DNA of 64,000 nucleotides, taken from assembly GCA_900637135.1 (NCBI GenBank), contig LR134353.1:2852001-2916000 (forward strand). The letters run 5' to 3'. Source of the stretch: Mycolicibacterium flavescens. GTDB taxonomy: Bacteria > Actinomycetota > Actinomycetes > Mycobacteriales > Mycobacteriaceae. The position numbers and the translations under genes were made by a program. Numbering within the stretch: position 1 is the first letter of the stretch; every line of letters starts with the position of its first letter. Positions 37,258 to 47,002 of this stretch are shown here, piece after piece. Below the pieces are notes generated by a model, which had not been told where the DNA came from, made no database searches, and saw only the letters and a list, made by a program, of their open reading frames with translations.

Positions 37258-38283
37258 CTACAACCGGCTGAACACCGTCTTGCCCGTCATACTCGGCCAC
37301 GCCTGCGGCGCCTCCTCCCACGGCACCACACGTTCGACGGCAGGCAAAAGGTCCTGCCCGGCAGACAGTTCCAACACCTCCGGCAGTACCGCGCGAGCAT
37401 TGACCCGCCCGGTGACGAAGCGCACGCCGCGGGTGTACATCGACAGCAGCGGCATGTCCACCGCGCCCTGGTAGTAGATGCCGGTGTCCGTGCACACTCC
37501 GTCCGGCCAGGTCGCCCGCAGAGTCGCCGCCAACAGCGCCGGGTCCGCCGACGTGTGCACCGTCACCGGATACGGTTCGGCGGTCTTGTCGGGCTTCTCG
37601 CGGTCGTGCACGGTCGCGCCCAACTTCTCGGCCGCCGCGAGCCGATGCGGGTCGGTGTCGACGTAGTCGACGTGCACACCGGCCGCGGCTGCCGTCGCCG
37701 CCGCGTACAAGCCGATCGACAGCCGCCCGATGACCAGCACCCTGCGGTCGGCCGGTGAAAGCAGAGCAAGCTCCTCGCGATACGGCCCGACACCGCGCCA
37801 ACCGTCGGGGATGTTGTCCGACATCGAAGCAACGGCAACAGGGTCGGCGCCATCGGGCAACGGCACGAGCATCGCGTCGGCATAGGGCACCAGCACCAGG
37901 TCCGCCATGAAACCCCCGCCGTCGAGACCCGACAGCGGCGCCATCCCATATGTCGCCATCAGCGGTAAGGCCGCACACGATCCGGTCGCTCCGCGCAGAC
38001 ACGCACTGCACTCACCGCAGCTGATCTGGAACGGCACGACGACCCGCGCACCGACCGCAACGCTGCGGACGTCGTCGCCGATCGCGACCACCTCGGCTAC
38101 TCCCTCATGTCCGACCGCATGACCGGGCGGCATCGGGAGCCGACCCTGCACCACCGCCACGTCGAGGTCGCAGCACGCCACGGCGATTGGCCTGACGAGC
38201 GCCTGGCCCGGACCGGCGAGGTGGGGATCGGGCGCCTCGCGCCACGCGTATGTACCGGCGTCTTCGAGCATCAGCTGTTGCAT
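37258..38283 (-). CDS. zinc-type alcohol dehydrogenase-like protein
   Basis: This is a medium-chain dehydrogenase of 341 residues. GHAVGHEGVAEVVAIGDDV is the GHE catalytic motif, and CGECSACLRGATGSC gives the four structural-zinc cysteines. The nucleotide fold is less canonical (VLVIGRLSIGLYAAATAAAAG, with GRLSIG instead of the usual GxGxxG), so cofactor choice is uncertain. The expected catalytic-site cysteine region reads VACCDLD. ATG 38283 has GAAGGGG seven bases upstream. It is divergent from a TetR regulator over an inverted repeat, so it is probably its target. Substrate unknown. Confidence 0.85.
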   Translation of the reverse strand: MQQLMLEDAGTYAWREAPDPHLAGPGQALVRPIAVACCDLDVAVVQGRLPMPPGHAVGHEGVAEVVAIGDDVRSVAVGARVVVPFQISCGECSACLRGATGSCAALPLMATYGMAPLSGLDGGGFMADLVLVPYADAMLVPLPDGADPVAVASMSDNIPDGWRGVGPYREELALLSPADRRVLVIGRLSIGLYAAATAAAAGVHVDYVDTDPHRLAAAEKLGATVHDREKPDKTAEPYPVTVHTSADPALLAATLRATWPDGVCTDTGIYYQGAVDMPLLSMYTRGVRFVTGRVNARAVLPEVLELSAGQDLLPAVERVVPWEEAPQAWPSMTGKTVFSRL

Positions 38284-38302
38284 GGTCGGCCCCTTCTTTA
38301 GT

Positions 38303-38328
38303 GATCGCTCAACTATTCTTGAGTGATC
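38303..38328. promoter_or_regulatory. TetR-type operator between dehydrogenase and tetR
   Basis: The imperfect palindrome GATCGCTCAA (38303-38312), six bases, TTGAGTGATC (38319-38328) matches in 9 of 10 arm positions. It lies in the 64-bp divergent gap. On the right it is followed at 38336-38341 by TAAAGT, a -10 element six bases before the tetR start codon. Binding by the divergent TetR protein would block both promoters. Confidence 0.6.
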
Positions 38329-38347
38329 TTTCTAGTAAAGTCAAGGC

Positions 38348-38914
38348 ATGCCTCGCCCGGATCGCAGCCGCACCGCCCTGATCGATACCGCGGCGCTGCT
38401 GTTCCGCAGGCAGGGCTACGCCGCGACCGGCGTCAACCAGATCCTCGAGCTCGCCGACGTCAAAGCGGGATCGCTGTACCACCACTTCCCCGAGGGCAAG
38501 CAGCAGTTGGCGGCCGCCGTGGTAGAGCGCGTCGGCGCGGACATCGAGCAGCGACTGCGGGATCTGCTGGCCGCCGGCTCCCCCGTACCCGACCTCATCG
38601 ACGGCTGGATCGACCTGATGGCCTTGGGACTGACCTCCGATCCACGCGACGGCTGCCCGATCGAACCGATCGCCACCGAGTCGGTCGACGCCAGCGCACT
38701 GATTCGGCAGGCGTCGGCAACGGCCTTCGCCGGCTGGCGCCGGGCCATCGCGGACCGGCTGCACGCCGACGGGTGGGCACAGGACGACGCCGAGCAGACT
38801 GCGCTGGCGTTGATAGCACTCATCGAGGGTGCGTTGATACTCGCCCGGATCGCGGGTGATACCACCGCCCTCGACTCCGCGAAAGTCGCCGCCAGGACGC
38901 TGTTGAGCCGGTGA
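38348..38914 (+). CDS. TetR/AcrR family transcriptional regulator
   Basis: The 188-residue regulator has an N-terminal TetR helix-turn-helix (residues about 8-55: ALIDTAALLFRRQGYAATGVNQILE and ADVKAGSLYHHFPEGKQQLAAAV). The C-terminal helical ligand domain (from about 60) resembles the LmrA/YxaF group (GCPIEPIATES). No ribosome binding site precedes ATG 38348, and a TAAAGT -10 six bases upstream suggests a leaderless mRNA. It likely represses itself and the divergent dehydrogenase through the palindrome between them. Confidence 0.88.
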   Translation: MPRPDRSRTALIDTAALLFRRQGYAATGVNQILELADVKAGSLYHHFPEGKQQLAAAVVERVGADIEQRLRDLLAAGSPVPDLIDGWIDLMALGLTSDPRDGCPIEPIATESVDASALIRQASATAFAGWRRAIADRLHADGWAQDDAEQTALALIALIEGALILARIAGDTTALDSAKVAARTLLSR

Positions 38915-38915
38915 G

Positions 38916-39398
38916 CTACTTGCAGAGCTCGGTGATGCTCTTGTTCTGCGCGTCGGCGTCGGACAGCCGCTTCGTTTGCGCCGGATCATCATTGGGCACT
39001 CCGGCCGTAGCGTTGGCGCCGATGTCCATCAGACTGTTCGCGAACTCCTCGACTTTCTCCGCGAGCACCACCGGGGTCGCCGGATCGAGCCGGTCCAGCA
39101 GGTACTGACCTCCGTCGTACAACGAGATGCGCGCATTGGCGGCCACCGCCTGCGCGCCGGTGACGTCCTGTGGACCGCCTTCGGGTTGCATGTTCGTGTT
39201 GAGCGTGATGCCCTTGCGGACGACGTCGGCGGCGCTACAGATCTTGGTCTTGGCCTCGGCGACCTGAGTCGAATCGTATTCAGGCTCAGACGCGCTGGTC
39301 TTGTAGAGCGTCCATCCGGCGAGCGCCAAAGCGACGACGGCTACAACCAGGCTGACGACGACCAACAAAGTGAGGCGCCGCGACGAATCCTCATCCAC
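38916..39398 (-). CDS. membrane-anchored protein of unknown function
   Basis: I do not recognise this family. The 160-residue product (GTG 39398) has a short charged N-terminus (DEDSSRR), one membrane anchor (LTLLVVVSLVVAVVALALAGWTLY) and a predicted extracytoplasmic helical domain. That domain has two cysteines (KICSAAD and the C-terminal ELCK) that could form a disulfide. It follows nadC by 22 bp on the same strand and may be the last gene of the nadABC operon. Confidence 0.7.
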   Translation of the reverse strand: MDEDSSRRLTLLVVVSLVVAVVALALAGWTLYKTSASEPEYDSTQVAEAKTKICSAADVVRKGITLNTNMQPEGGPQDVTGAQAVAANARISLYDGGQYLLDRLDPATPVVLAEKVEEFANSLMDIGANATAGVPNDDPAQTKRLSDADAQNKSITELCK

Positions 39399-39420
39399 GC
39401 GACCGATGCTATCGGGCCAT

Positions 39421-40278
39421 TCAGATATCGAGCCCGATATCGAGCACCCGCACCGAGTGCGTGAGCGCCCCCACCGCGAGATAGTCGACACCCGTTCCCG
39501 CGTAATCCGCTGCGCTTTCCAGCGACAGCCCGCCCGACGATTCCAGTTTGGTCGCAGGCGAGCGAGAGTCGCGGCGCTGCACCGCGATCTGCGTCTGCCA
39601 TACGGGAAAGTTGTCGAGCAGCACGAGTTCGACATTCTCGGCCAGCACTTCGTCGAGTTGCTCGAGGGAGTCGACCTCGACCTCACATTCGAGCTCCGGC
39701 GCGGACGCGCGCACCGCCCGCAGTGCCGCCACCACCGACCCCGCGGCCGCAACGTGGTTGTCCTTGATCAGCGCCGCGTCCCCGAGCCCCATGCGGTGGT
39801 TGATCCCTCCGCCGACGCGCACCGCGTACTTCTGCAGTGCGCGCAAGCCCGGCAACGTCTTACGGGTGTCGCGGATCTTCGCCGCGCTCCCGGAGACGGC
39901 CTCGACCCACGTCGCGGTCGCGGTCGCGATGCCCGACAGGTGACAAACCAGGTTCAGCGTGGTGCGCTCAGCGGTCAACAGCCCCTGGGTGGGGGCTTCG
40001 ACCGTGAGCACGACACCGCCCGGTTCGAGCCGGGCACCGTCCTCGACGCGATGCTTGACCAGGTAGTTATCGCAACCGATCACCTCGTCGAACGCGAGAA
40101 GTGCGATGTCCACACCCGCGATCACACCGGCCTCCCGGACCACCATGGACGCTGTGGTCCTGGCGTCGGCGGGCACCGTCGCCAGCGTGGTGACATCGGG
40201 TCCGTACCGCAGATCCTCTTCGAGCGCACGAGCGATGACGCTGCGAGCCTCAGTGAGCTCGTCGGCGGTCAGCTCCAT
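39421..40278 (-). CDS. nadC: nicotinate-nucleotide pyrophosphorylase (quinolinate)
   Basis: NadC turns quinolinate and PRPP into nicotinate mononucleotide. The 285-residue protein has DLRYGPDVTT, ERTTLNLVCHLSGIATAT, KIRDTRKTLPGLRALQKYAVRVGGG (substrate-binding basic residues), HRMGLGDAALIKDNH and LESSGGLSLE. ATG 40278 shares its A with the nadB stop; a GTG three codons earlier is also in frame. Third gene of nadA-nadB-nadC. Confidence 0.96.
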   Translation of the reverse strand: MELTADELTEARSVIARALEEDLRYGPDVTTLATVPADARTTASMVVREAGVIAGVDIALLAFDEVIGCDNYLVKHRVEDGARLEPGGVVLTVEAPTQGLLTAERTTLNLVCHLSGIATATATWVEAVSGSAAKIRDTRKTLPGLRALQKYAVRVGGGINHRMGLGDAALIKDNHVAAAGSVVAALRAVRASAPELECEVEVDSLEQLDEVLAENVELVLLDNFPVWQTQIAVQRRDSRSPATKLESSGGLSLESAADYAGTGVDYLAVGALTHSVRVLDIGLDI

Positions 40279-41843
40279 CAGCAGCACGCTCCTGCTGGGA
40301 CCAGCGTGCGTGCCCGGACGGGGTCGGTGCCCGGGTAGTCGCGGCGATGATGGCAGCCCCGAGATTCAGTCCGGGCCAACGCACCCGCGGCGACCGCCAC
40401 CGCAGCGGTGGTCAGCGCGGCGTCCTCGAAGTCGGCGCGCGAGCCGATCACCTCGGGTGGCGCGGTGTCGAGTTCCTTGGCCAGGATGCGCAGGCCGTCG
40501 GCGTCGCGGACCACCCCGGCGTTCTTGGTCATCGCGCGCTGCAGATCGGCACGGGGCAGCGCACGCCGCACCACCGGCTCCGGAGGCCGCGCCGTCACCG
40601 GCCCAGCGGCCAAAGCGTATGCGGTGGCGGCCTTTCCGGCTCTGTCTCCGACGACGAGCCCCTCGAGCAGGCTGTTCGACGCCAGCCTGTTCGCACCATG
40701 CATACCCGTGCACGCCACCTCGCCCGCGGCGAACAGACCCGCGAGCTCGGTGCGCCCGTGCACATCGGTCACCACACCACCGCAGCTGTAGTGCGCCCCC
40801 GGTAGCACGGGAATGGCCTCGAGCGTGGGATCGATACCGGCCGCTCGGCATGCCGCGGTCACCGTCGGGAACCGTCTCTCGAAGTTGGCGATTCGCCGCG
40901 CGTCGAGGAACACGCAGGGCGCGCCCGTCTGCTCGATGCGGGCCTGGATCGCCGCGGCAACCACGTCGCGCGGCGCCAGGTCGCCCATCGGGTGAATACC
41001 CTCGGTGACCGAACGACCTTGCGAGTCAACGAGTATCGCGCCCTCACCGCGGACGGCCTCGGTGATCAGCGGACGCCTGCCCGCATTGTCTCCGTCGAAG
41101 AGCATGGTGGGGTGGAATTGGATGAACTCGATGTCGCTGACCGGAACTCCGGCCCATATGGCCAACGCGACACCGTCTGCCGTCGACCCATCGGGATTGG
41201 TTGTCGCCGAGTACAGATGGCCCAGCCCCCCGGTCGCGAGGATCACCGACGGCGCGTGCACCACGCCGAACCCGTCGTCGTTGAGCACCAGCACACCGGT
41301 GACCGCTCCGGCGTCGTGCAGGATCTCCACCGCGACGTGGTTGGGTCGGATGTCCAGCGTGGCCGCGGCGACGTTGAGGGTTCGCTGTACCTCGGCGCCG
41401 GTCGCGTCGCCACCGGCGTGGATGATCCGGCGTCGGGAATGCCCTCCCTCACGGGTCAGTGACCATGTCCCCGGCGTCGACTCATCGAATTGTGCACCGT
41501 GTTCGACCAGTTCGGCGACCGCGCGGTACCCGTCGGCCACGATCGAGCGCACGGCGTCGGGATCACACAGTCCCGCGCCCGCGGCAAGCGTGTCGGCGAT
41601 GTGCGCCTCGATCGAGTCGCCGTCCTCGCGCAGAGCGTCGGGCAGCACAACGGCGATCCCGCCCTGGGCGTAGAACGTCGCGGTGTCACCGGTCTTGCTG
41701 AGCACCACGACTTTTCGGCCAGCGCGCTGTGCGGCGAGGGCTGCCACCAGGCCGGCCACACCGGTCCCGATGACCACGACGTCGGCGCGCTGCTGCCAAT
41801 GACCGGCCCACCTGCCGGCGCCGCAAGCCGCCGGACGCGTCAT
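40278..41843 (-). CDS. nadB: L-aspartate oxidase
   Basis: NadB oxidises L-aspartate to iminoaspartate for quinolinate synthesis. The 521-residue flavoprotein has [21 protein letters not shown] (FAD dinucleotide fold), [37 protein letters not shown] and [32 protein letters not shown] 41843 overlaps the nadA stop (ATGA). The in-frame extension upstream lies inside nadA and is not needed. Confidence 0.95.
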   Translation of the reverse strand: MTRPAACGAGRWAGHWQQRADVVVIGTGVAGLVAALAAQRAGRKVVVLSKTGDTATFYAQGGIAVVLPDALREDGDSIEAHIADTLAAGAGLCDPDAVRSIVADGYRAVAELVEHGAQFDESTPGTWSLTREGGHSRRRIIHAGGDATGAEVQRTLNVAAATLDIRPNHVAVEILHDAGAVTGVLVLNDDGFGVVHAPSVILATGGLGHLYSATTNPDGSTADGVALAIWAGVPVSDIEFIQFHPTMLFDGDNAGRRPLITEAVRGEGAILVDSQGRSVTEGIHPMGDLAPRDVVAAAIQARIEQTGAPCVFLDARRIANFERRFPTVTAACRAAGIDPTLEAIPVLPGAHYSCGGVVTDVHGRTELAGLFAAGEVACTGMHGANRLASNSLLEGLVVGDRAGKAATAYALAAGPVTARPPEPVVRRALPRADLQRAMTKNAGVVRDADGLRILAKELDTAPPEVIGSRADFEDAALTTAAVAVAAGALARTESRGCHHRRDYPGTDPVRARTLVPAGACC

Positions 41844-42883
41844 TCTCCGCCGCCGGGCTGGCCGATCGCGATCATGCGTTGCACGCTGGCCCGAGCCAGC
41901 CGTGCGGTCTCGGGATCGACGTGCACCTCGTCCTTGCCCTCCATAAGGCAGCGCAGCAGCGCGGCGGGGGTGATCATCTTCATGAACCGGCAGGACGCTC
42001 GGTCGTTGACAGCCATGAAGTCCACACCCGGCGCGGCGCGGCGCAACTGGTGCAGCATCCCCACCTCCGTGGCGACCAGCACCTGCTGTGCGCCGGTCTC
42101 GCGCGCGGCGTCCAGCATGCCGCCCGTCGACAGGATCTTGACGCGGTCCTCCGGGAAGGCGCCCTCGCCGGCGAGGTACAGCGCCGATGTCGCGCAACCG
42201 CATTCGGGATGAACGAACAGCTCGGCGTCCGGGTGAGAGCGAGCCTGGTCGGCAAGCTCGTCGCCGTTGATCCCGGCGTGCACGTGACACTCGCCCGCCC
42301 ACACGTGCAGGTTCTTACGTCCGGTGACGCGCCGGACGTGCGCACCGAGGAACTGGTCCGGGCAGAACAGCACCTCGCAGTCTTCGGGTATCGACGCCAC
42401 CACCTCGACGGCGTTCGACGATGTGCAGCAGATGTCGGTCTCGGCCTTCACCGCCGCGGTGGTGTTGACGTAGGACACCACGACCGCGCCGGGATGCTCG
42501 GCCTTCCACGCGCGCAGCTCGTCGGCGGTGATGGAGTCGGCGAGCGAACAGCCGGCTCGCTGGTCCGGGATGAGCACCGTCTTGTCCGGTGACAGGATCT
42601 TGGCCGTTTCGGCCATGAAGTGCACGCCGCAGAACACGATGGTGTCCTCGGGCACTTCGGCGGCGATCCGCGACAGCGCCAGCGAGTCACCGACGTGATC
42701 GGCGACGTCCTGGATGGCGGGCAACTGGTAGTTGTGCGCCAGCAGCGTCGCGCCCCGCAGATCGGCAAGGCGACGAACCTCGGCGGCCCACTCCTCGTCG
42801 CCGTCGACCCCGGAGAAACCGGTGGGACCGTCGACGATGCGGCTCGAGAGGTTGTCTGCGGGCATCCGGTCCAGAACCGTCAT
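41840..42883 (-). CDS. nadA: quinolinate synthase
   Basis: NadA condenses iminoaspartate with dihydroxyacetone phosphate using a 4Fe-4S cluster. The 347-residue protein shows [41 protein letters not shown] (cluster Cys), [26 protein letters not shown] (cluster Cys) and HPECGC (cluster Cys). The ribosome binding site GAAGGAGG stands five bases before ATG 42883. The operon is preceded by a palindrome shared with the divergent NUDIX regulator. Confidence 0.96.
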   Translation of the reverse strand: MTVLDRMPADNLSSRIVDGPTGFSGVDGDEEWAAEVRRLADLRGATLLAHNYQLPAIQDVADHVGDSLALSRIAAEVPEDTIVFCGVHFMAETAKILSPDKTVLIPDQRAGCSLADSITADELRAWKAEHPGAVVVSYVNTTAAVKAETDICCTSSNAVEVVASIPEDCEVLFCPDQFLGAHVRRVTGRKNLHVWAGECHVHAGINGDELADQARSHPDAELFVHPECGCATSALYLAGEGAFPEDRVKILSTGGMLDAARETGAQQVLVATEVGMLHQLRRAAPGVDFMAVNDRASCRFMKMITPAALLRCLMEGKDEVHVDPETARLARASVQRMIAIGQPGGGE

Positions 42884-42907
42884 GGCCGCCTCCTTCGTCC
42901 AAATCGA

Positions 42908-42930
42908 GTTTTCGACTTACAATCGAAAAC
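42908..42930. promoter_or_regulatory. perfect palindrome / divergent promoter of nadA and nudix regulator
   Basis: GTTTTCGA (42908-42915), seven bases, TCGAAAAC (42923-42930) is a perfect palindrome that touches the ATG of the plus-strand gene. Within it TACAAT (42918-42923) is a -10 element ending seven bases before that ATG, so the regulator mRNA should be leaderless. A protein bound here would cover both promoters. Confidence 0.65.
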
Positions 42931-43635
42931 ATGGCACATACTAGCACCGCCCACGAGGTGCTCGCCGCCGTGTTCCAGGTTCGCGAAGCCGCTCACGGGG
43001 ACACCGACCGGAAACCAGCACTTCACGTGCTGTTGTGGCAGCGCGCACTCGATCCGCAACGCGGAAATTGGTCCCTTCCCGGCGGACGTCTCGGCGACGA
43101 CGAGGACCTGACCAGCTCGGTACGCCGTCAACTGGCCGAGAAAGTGGACCTACGTGAGCTTGCCCACCTCGAGCAGCTCGCGGTGTTCTCCGATCCCTAT
43201 CGAGTCCCCGGCGATCGGACGATCGCGTCGACCTTCCTCGGGCTGGTGCCCTCCCCCGCCGTTCCGGAGTTGCCGCCGGACACGCGCTGGCATCCGGTCA
43301 ACGATCTGCCGCCGATGGCATTCGACCACGGCACCATGGTCGAGCACGCGCGCACCAGGCTCGTCGCCAAACTCTCCTACACCAACATCGGTTTCGCCCT
43401 GGCACCAACAGAATTCGCGATATCGGCATTGCGGGACATCTACAGCGCCGCGCTCGGCCACCACGTCGACGCCACCAATCTGCAACGCGTGCTCGAACGC
43501 CGCAATGTCATCACCCGCACGGGCACCACGGCGCGGTCCGGTCGCAGCGGCGGCCGCCCGGCGGCGCTGTACCGGTTCACCGAGTCGCGCTACCGCGTGA
43601 CCGACGAGTTCGCCGCACTGCGCCCGCCCGGGTGA
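42931..43635 (+). CDS. nrtR: NUDIX-winged-helix transcriptional regulator of NAD synthesis (NrtR type)
   Basis: The 234-residue protein joins an N-terminal NUDIX-like domain (residues about 8-150, GNWSLPGGRLGDDEDLTSSVRRQL in the place of the NUDIX box) to a C-terminal winged-helix domain (about 160-230, DATNLQRVLERRNVITRTG). The NUDIX box lacks the usual catalytic REx2EE run (RRQLAEKVDL), as expected of a regulator that binds a nucleotide rather than hydrolysing it. NrtR-family repressors bind ADP-ribose or NAD-related nucleotides. Divergence from nadABC over a perfect palindrome supports a role as its repressor. The likely leaderless start is ATG 42931. Confidence 0.85.
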   Translation: MAHTSTAHEVLAAVFQVREAAHGDTDRKPALHVLLWQRALDPQRGNWSLPGGRLGDDEDLTSSVRRQLAEKVDLRELAHLEQLAVFSDPYRVPGDRTIASTFLGLVPSPAVPELPPDTRWHPVNDLPPMAFDHGTMVEHARTRLVAKLSYTNIGFALAPTEFAISALRDIYSAALGHHVDATNLQRVLERRNVITRTGTTARSGRSGGRPAALYRFTESRYRVTDEFAALRPPG

Positions 43636-43644
43636 GTCGACTGG

Positions 43645-43671
43645 ATTCTTAACGGTTCCTTAAGTAAGAAT
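43645..43671. promoter_or_regulatory. interrupted palindrome before the lipase gene
   Basis: ATTCTTA (43645-43651) and TAAGAAT (43665-43671) are perfect 7-bp arms separated by 13 bases. The inner CTTAA and TTAAG form an alternative pair. TAAGAA at 43665-43670 could serve as a -10, seven bases before ATG 43678. The site may be an operator; no regulator gene can be assigned. Confidence 0.4.
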
Positions 43672-43677
43672 GGCCGA

Positions 43678-45015
43678 ATGTCTCTGGGCAATGCCGCGCC
43701 AGCATCAGGTGCCGAGTGGATCGGGCACGTACCCCACCAGGACCTGGCGCGCGGCTCCCGCCCGCTGCGTCCCGACGACGACCCGTTCTATGAGCCCCCG
43801 AGCGGCTTTCAGCACGCCGAACCGGGCACGGTGCTGCGCAGCCGCGATGTCGAGCTGGCCTTTTTCGGCCTGATTCCGCAGAAGTTCACCGCGACGCAGC
43901 TGCTGTACCGCACCACCGACATGAACGGTGCGGCGGAAGCCACCGTGACCACGGTGATCGTGCCCGCCGAGCGGACGAATCGCGACGTCATACCGGTGAT
44001 CTCCTACCAGTGCGCGATCGACGCGGTATCCTCGCGCTGCTTCCCGTCCTACGCGCTGCGCCGCAAGGCGCTGGCTCCCGGCGCGCTCGCGCAGCTGGAG
44101 TTCCTGCTGATCGCCGCCGCGCTCGCCGAAGGGTGGGCCGTTTCGGTGCCCGACCACGAGGGCGCGCACGGACTGTGGGGCACGCCGTACGAGCCGGGAT
44201 ACCGCATTCTCGACGGCCTACGTGCGGCTGTGAGCTGCGAACGGCTCGCGCTGGACGAATCGGCGCCGATCGGGCTCTGGGGTTACTCAGGCGGCGGGCT
44301 GGCGTCGGCATGGGCGGCCGAGATGCACAGCCAGTACGCCCCTGAGCTCAATATCGTCGGCGCCGTGCTCGGCTCGCCCGTCGGCGACCTCGGACACGCC
44401 TACCGGCGGCTCAACGGCAGCCTGTACTCGGGCCTGCCCGCGATGGTGGTGGCCGCGCTGAGCCACGTCTATCCGGACCTGGACCGGGTCATCCAGGAGC
44501 ACGCCACCGACGCCGGCAAGGCGATGTTGATGCGCATCCAGGACATGACCACCGCCCAGGCTGTGCTGCGGTTCGCGGGCATGGACATGGGCAAGCTGGT
44601 CGACCGGCCGTTGAACGAGATCCTCGATATGCCCGAGGTCAAGCACGTCTTCGACAGCATCAAGCTGGGCACCGCGGTGCCAACCCCGCCCGTGCTGATC
44701 GTGCAGGCCGTCCACGACAGGATCGTCTCGGTCGACGACATCGACGAGCTCAGCGAGATCTACCGCAGTGGTGGCGCATCGGTGACCTATCACCGCGACA
44801 TGTTCAGCGAACACATGTTGTTGCACCCGATGTCGTCGCCGATGGCGCTGCGCTGGCTGATCGACCGGTTCGACGGTAAGCCGTTGTCGGAGCATCTGGT
44901 CCGCACGACCTGGCCGACGCTGCTGAACCCGATGACCTATGTCGGAATGACGCGGCTGGTCCGCATCGCGTTCAAGGTGATGACGGGCCGGAAGGTGGAG
45001 CGCTCTCCGCTGTGA
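43678..45015 (+). CDS. secretory-type lipase family protein (alpha/beta hydrolase)
   Basis: The 445-residue protein fits the LIP (secretory lipase / triacylglycerol lipase) family. The nucleophile elbow is [10 protein letters not shown] (G-x-S-x-G), with later [18 protein letters not shown] supplying the Asp region and SEHMLLHP the His. [24 protein letters not shown] before the elbow is a family hallmark. No signal peptide is seen, so it may be cytoplasmic or attached otherwise. Its place next to nadA and the nudix gene matches Rv1592c of M. tuberculosis. Its 3' end overlaps that of the convergent DUF2567 gene by 44 bp. Confidence 0.87.
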   Translation: MSLGNAAPASGAEWIGHVPHQDLARGSRPLRPDDDPFYEPPSGFQHAEPGTVLRSRDVELAFFGLIPQKFTATQLLYRTTDMNGAAEATVTTVIVPAERTNRDVIPVISYQCAIDAVSSRCFPSYALRRKALAPGALAQLEFLLIAAALAEGWAVSVPDHEGAHGLWGTPYEPGYRILDGLRAAVSCERLALDESAPIGLWGYSGGGLASAWAAEMHSQYAPELNIVGAVLGSPVGDLGHAYRRLNGSLYSGLPAMVVAALSHVYPDLDRVIQEHATDAGKAMLMRIQDMTTAQAVLRFAGMDMGKLVDRPLNEILDMPEVKHVFDSIKLGTAVPTPPVLIVQAVHDRIVSVDDIDELSEIYRSGGASVTYHRDMFSEHMLLHPMSSPMALRWLIDRFDGKPLSEHLVRTTWPTLLNPMTYVGMTRLVRIAFKVMTGRKVERSPL

Positions 45016-45628
45016 CGTCCGCCGCGGCCGGCGGGGGCACGAACGCAGGCACCTCGACGGGCGGCCAGGCACCCAGATCGTCGCGCGCGGTGGACACCGC
45101 GGCCAGCGAGTAGACGAGCGCGGCGACCGCGGCGGGAAACAGTATGGTCAGCACCGCCTGTATCGGGGATGGCCCGAAGAAGACCGGCGGCGCCTCCACG
45201 ACGTAGTACACGCGGTTCTCGGGTGTCACCGGTGCGGCGGCCATGTCGATAGTCCCGTAGCGCAGGCGCACCAAGAGCGCCCCGACACCGGCGGCCACGC
45301 CCGCGGCGAGCATGCCTCCCGTCGCCAGTGCCGCGGTCATCACCGGTCCGCGGTGCGCGCGCCACTGCCACACGGCCACCGCGGCGATGGCCCCCACGAC
45401 GCAGAGCATGCCGACCAGCAGGAAAGCCGCCACGAAGAAATGGTCGCTTTCGTTGCCCAGGTGTGCGCGGACGCGGTCACCGTCGCGTGTCAGCGCCACG
45501 ACACCGTGGACAGGCGGCGCCAGAAAGGCCCACAGAGCGCCGACCAGCGCACCGGCCGCCGCGAGTGCCGCGACAACCGTCAGAGCTGCGCGGGTACGTG
45601 AGAATCGTGGCGGGGCAACGTCGTTCAT
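44972..45628 (-). CDS. DUF2567 membrane protein
   Basis: The 218-residue protein has four hydrophobic helices ([91 protein letters not shown]). Helix 1 is followed by the conserved PPVHG and GNESDHFF. A proline-rich tail ends the protein. This pattern is that of DUF2567 (Rv1591 position). ATG 45628 overlaps the bsaP stop (ATGA), so it is the third gene of bioB-bsaP-DUF2567. Function unknown. Confidence 0.82.
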   Translation of the reverse strand: MNDVAPPRFSRTRAALTVVAALAAAGALVGALWAFLAPPVHGVVALTRDGDRVRAHLGNESDHFFVAAFLLVGMLCVVGAIAAVAVWQWRAHRGPVMTAALATGGMLAAGVAAGVGALLVRLRYGTIDMAAAPVTPENRVYYVVEAPPVFFGPSPIQAVLTILFPAAVAALVYSLAAVSTARDDLGAWPPVEVPAFVPPPAAADVTAESAPPSGPSSP

Positions 45629-45816
45629 CGCTGTTCCAGATCTTTGGAATCGGTTAGCCCGTGCCGTGAGCACTTGGCCGACCAGCCGTCGGGGCGCACT
45701 TGCACGATCATCCGCCTGCCGCATTCGGCGCAGAACCGGGGCGGCTCCAGACCCAGCTGGGCCGCGGTCGGCACAGCGGTGCCGTCGGGCTCGCCGGTGT
45801 AGACGTTGAACGCCAT
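45625..45816 (-). CDS. bsaP: biotin synthase auxiliary protein
   Basis: This 63-residue protein lies 24 bp downstream of bioB. It has CAEC (Cys29, Cys32) and CSRH (Cys49, His52), which together look like a small metal or iron-sulfur site, with [10 protein letters not shown] near the end. Its size, sequence and location match the Rv1590 family, which has been reported as an auxiliary protein (BsaP) required by mycobacterial BioB to make biotin from dethiobiotin. It ends by overlapping the DUF2567 gene. Confidence 0.85.
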   Translation of the reverse strand: MAFNVYTGEPDGTAVPTAAQLGLEPPRFCAECGRRMIVQVRPDGWSAKCSRHGLTDSKDLEQR

Positions 45817-45840
45817 ACTTCTACGTTCTACCGGCCGGCC

Positions 45841-46839
<999 letters not shown>

Positions 46840-46858
46840 TCACCTCTCGGTACTTGCA

Positions 46859-46978
46859 CACGTCGGCGAGCCGACAATTGAACACGTCGGCGGGCCGACA
46901 ATTGAACACGTCGGCGGGCCGACAATTGAACACGTCGGCGGGCCGACAATTGAACACGTCGGCGGGCCGACAATTGAA
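46859..46978. repeat. five tandem 24-bp repeats in the bioB-bioQ intergenic region
   Basis: Five head-to-tail copies occupy 46859-46882, 46883-46906, 46907-46930, 46931-46954 and 46955-46978. Copies 2-5 are identical; copy 1 differs by one base (GCGAGCC for GCGGGCC). Each holds a perfect hairpin GTCGGC-GG-GCCGAC followed by CAATTG. The junction to the next copy (or flank) reads TTGAAC, a half of the BioQ-type operator. There are no unique spacers, so it is not a CRISPR array. Confidence 0.95.
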
Positions 46979-46996
46979 CGCTGTTCAGGTTAGGGT
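46975..46996. promoter_or_regulatory. BioQ-type operator and divergent bioB/bioQ promoters
   Basis: TGAAC-GCT-GTTCA (46975-46987) is a perfect-arm palindrome of the type described for BioQ. On the plus strand TAGGGT (46991-46996) is a -10 element six bases before the bioQ GTG, predicting a leaderless bioQ mRNA. On the minus strand TAACCT (46993-46988) can serve bioB. Repressor binding would cover both. Confidence 0.7.
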
Positions 46997-47002
46997 ACGG
47001 CC

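Noticed and set aside
46859..46978. Tandem repeats as a possible CRISPR array
   Set aside because: The units are directly adjacent with no unique spacers, and there are no cas genes; they are a simple tandem repeat.
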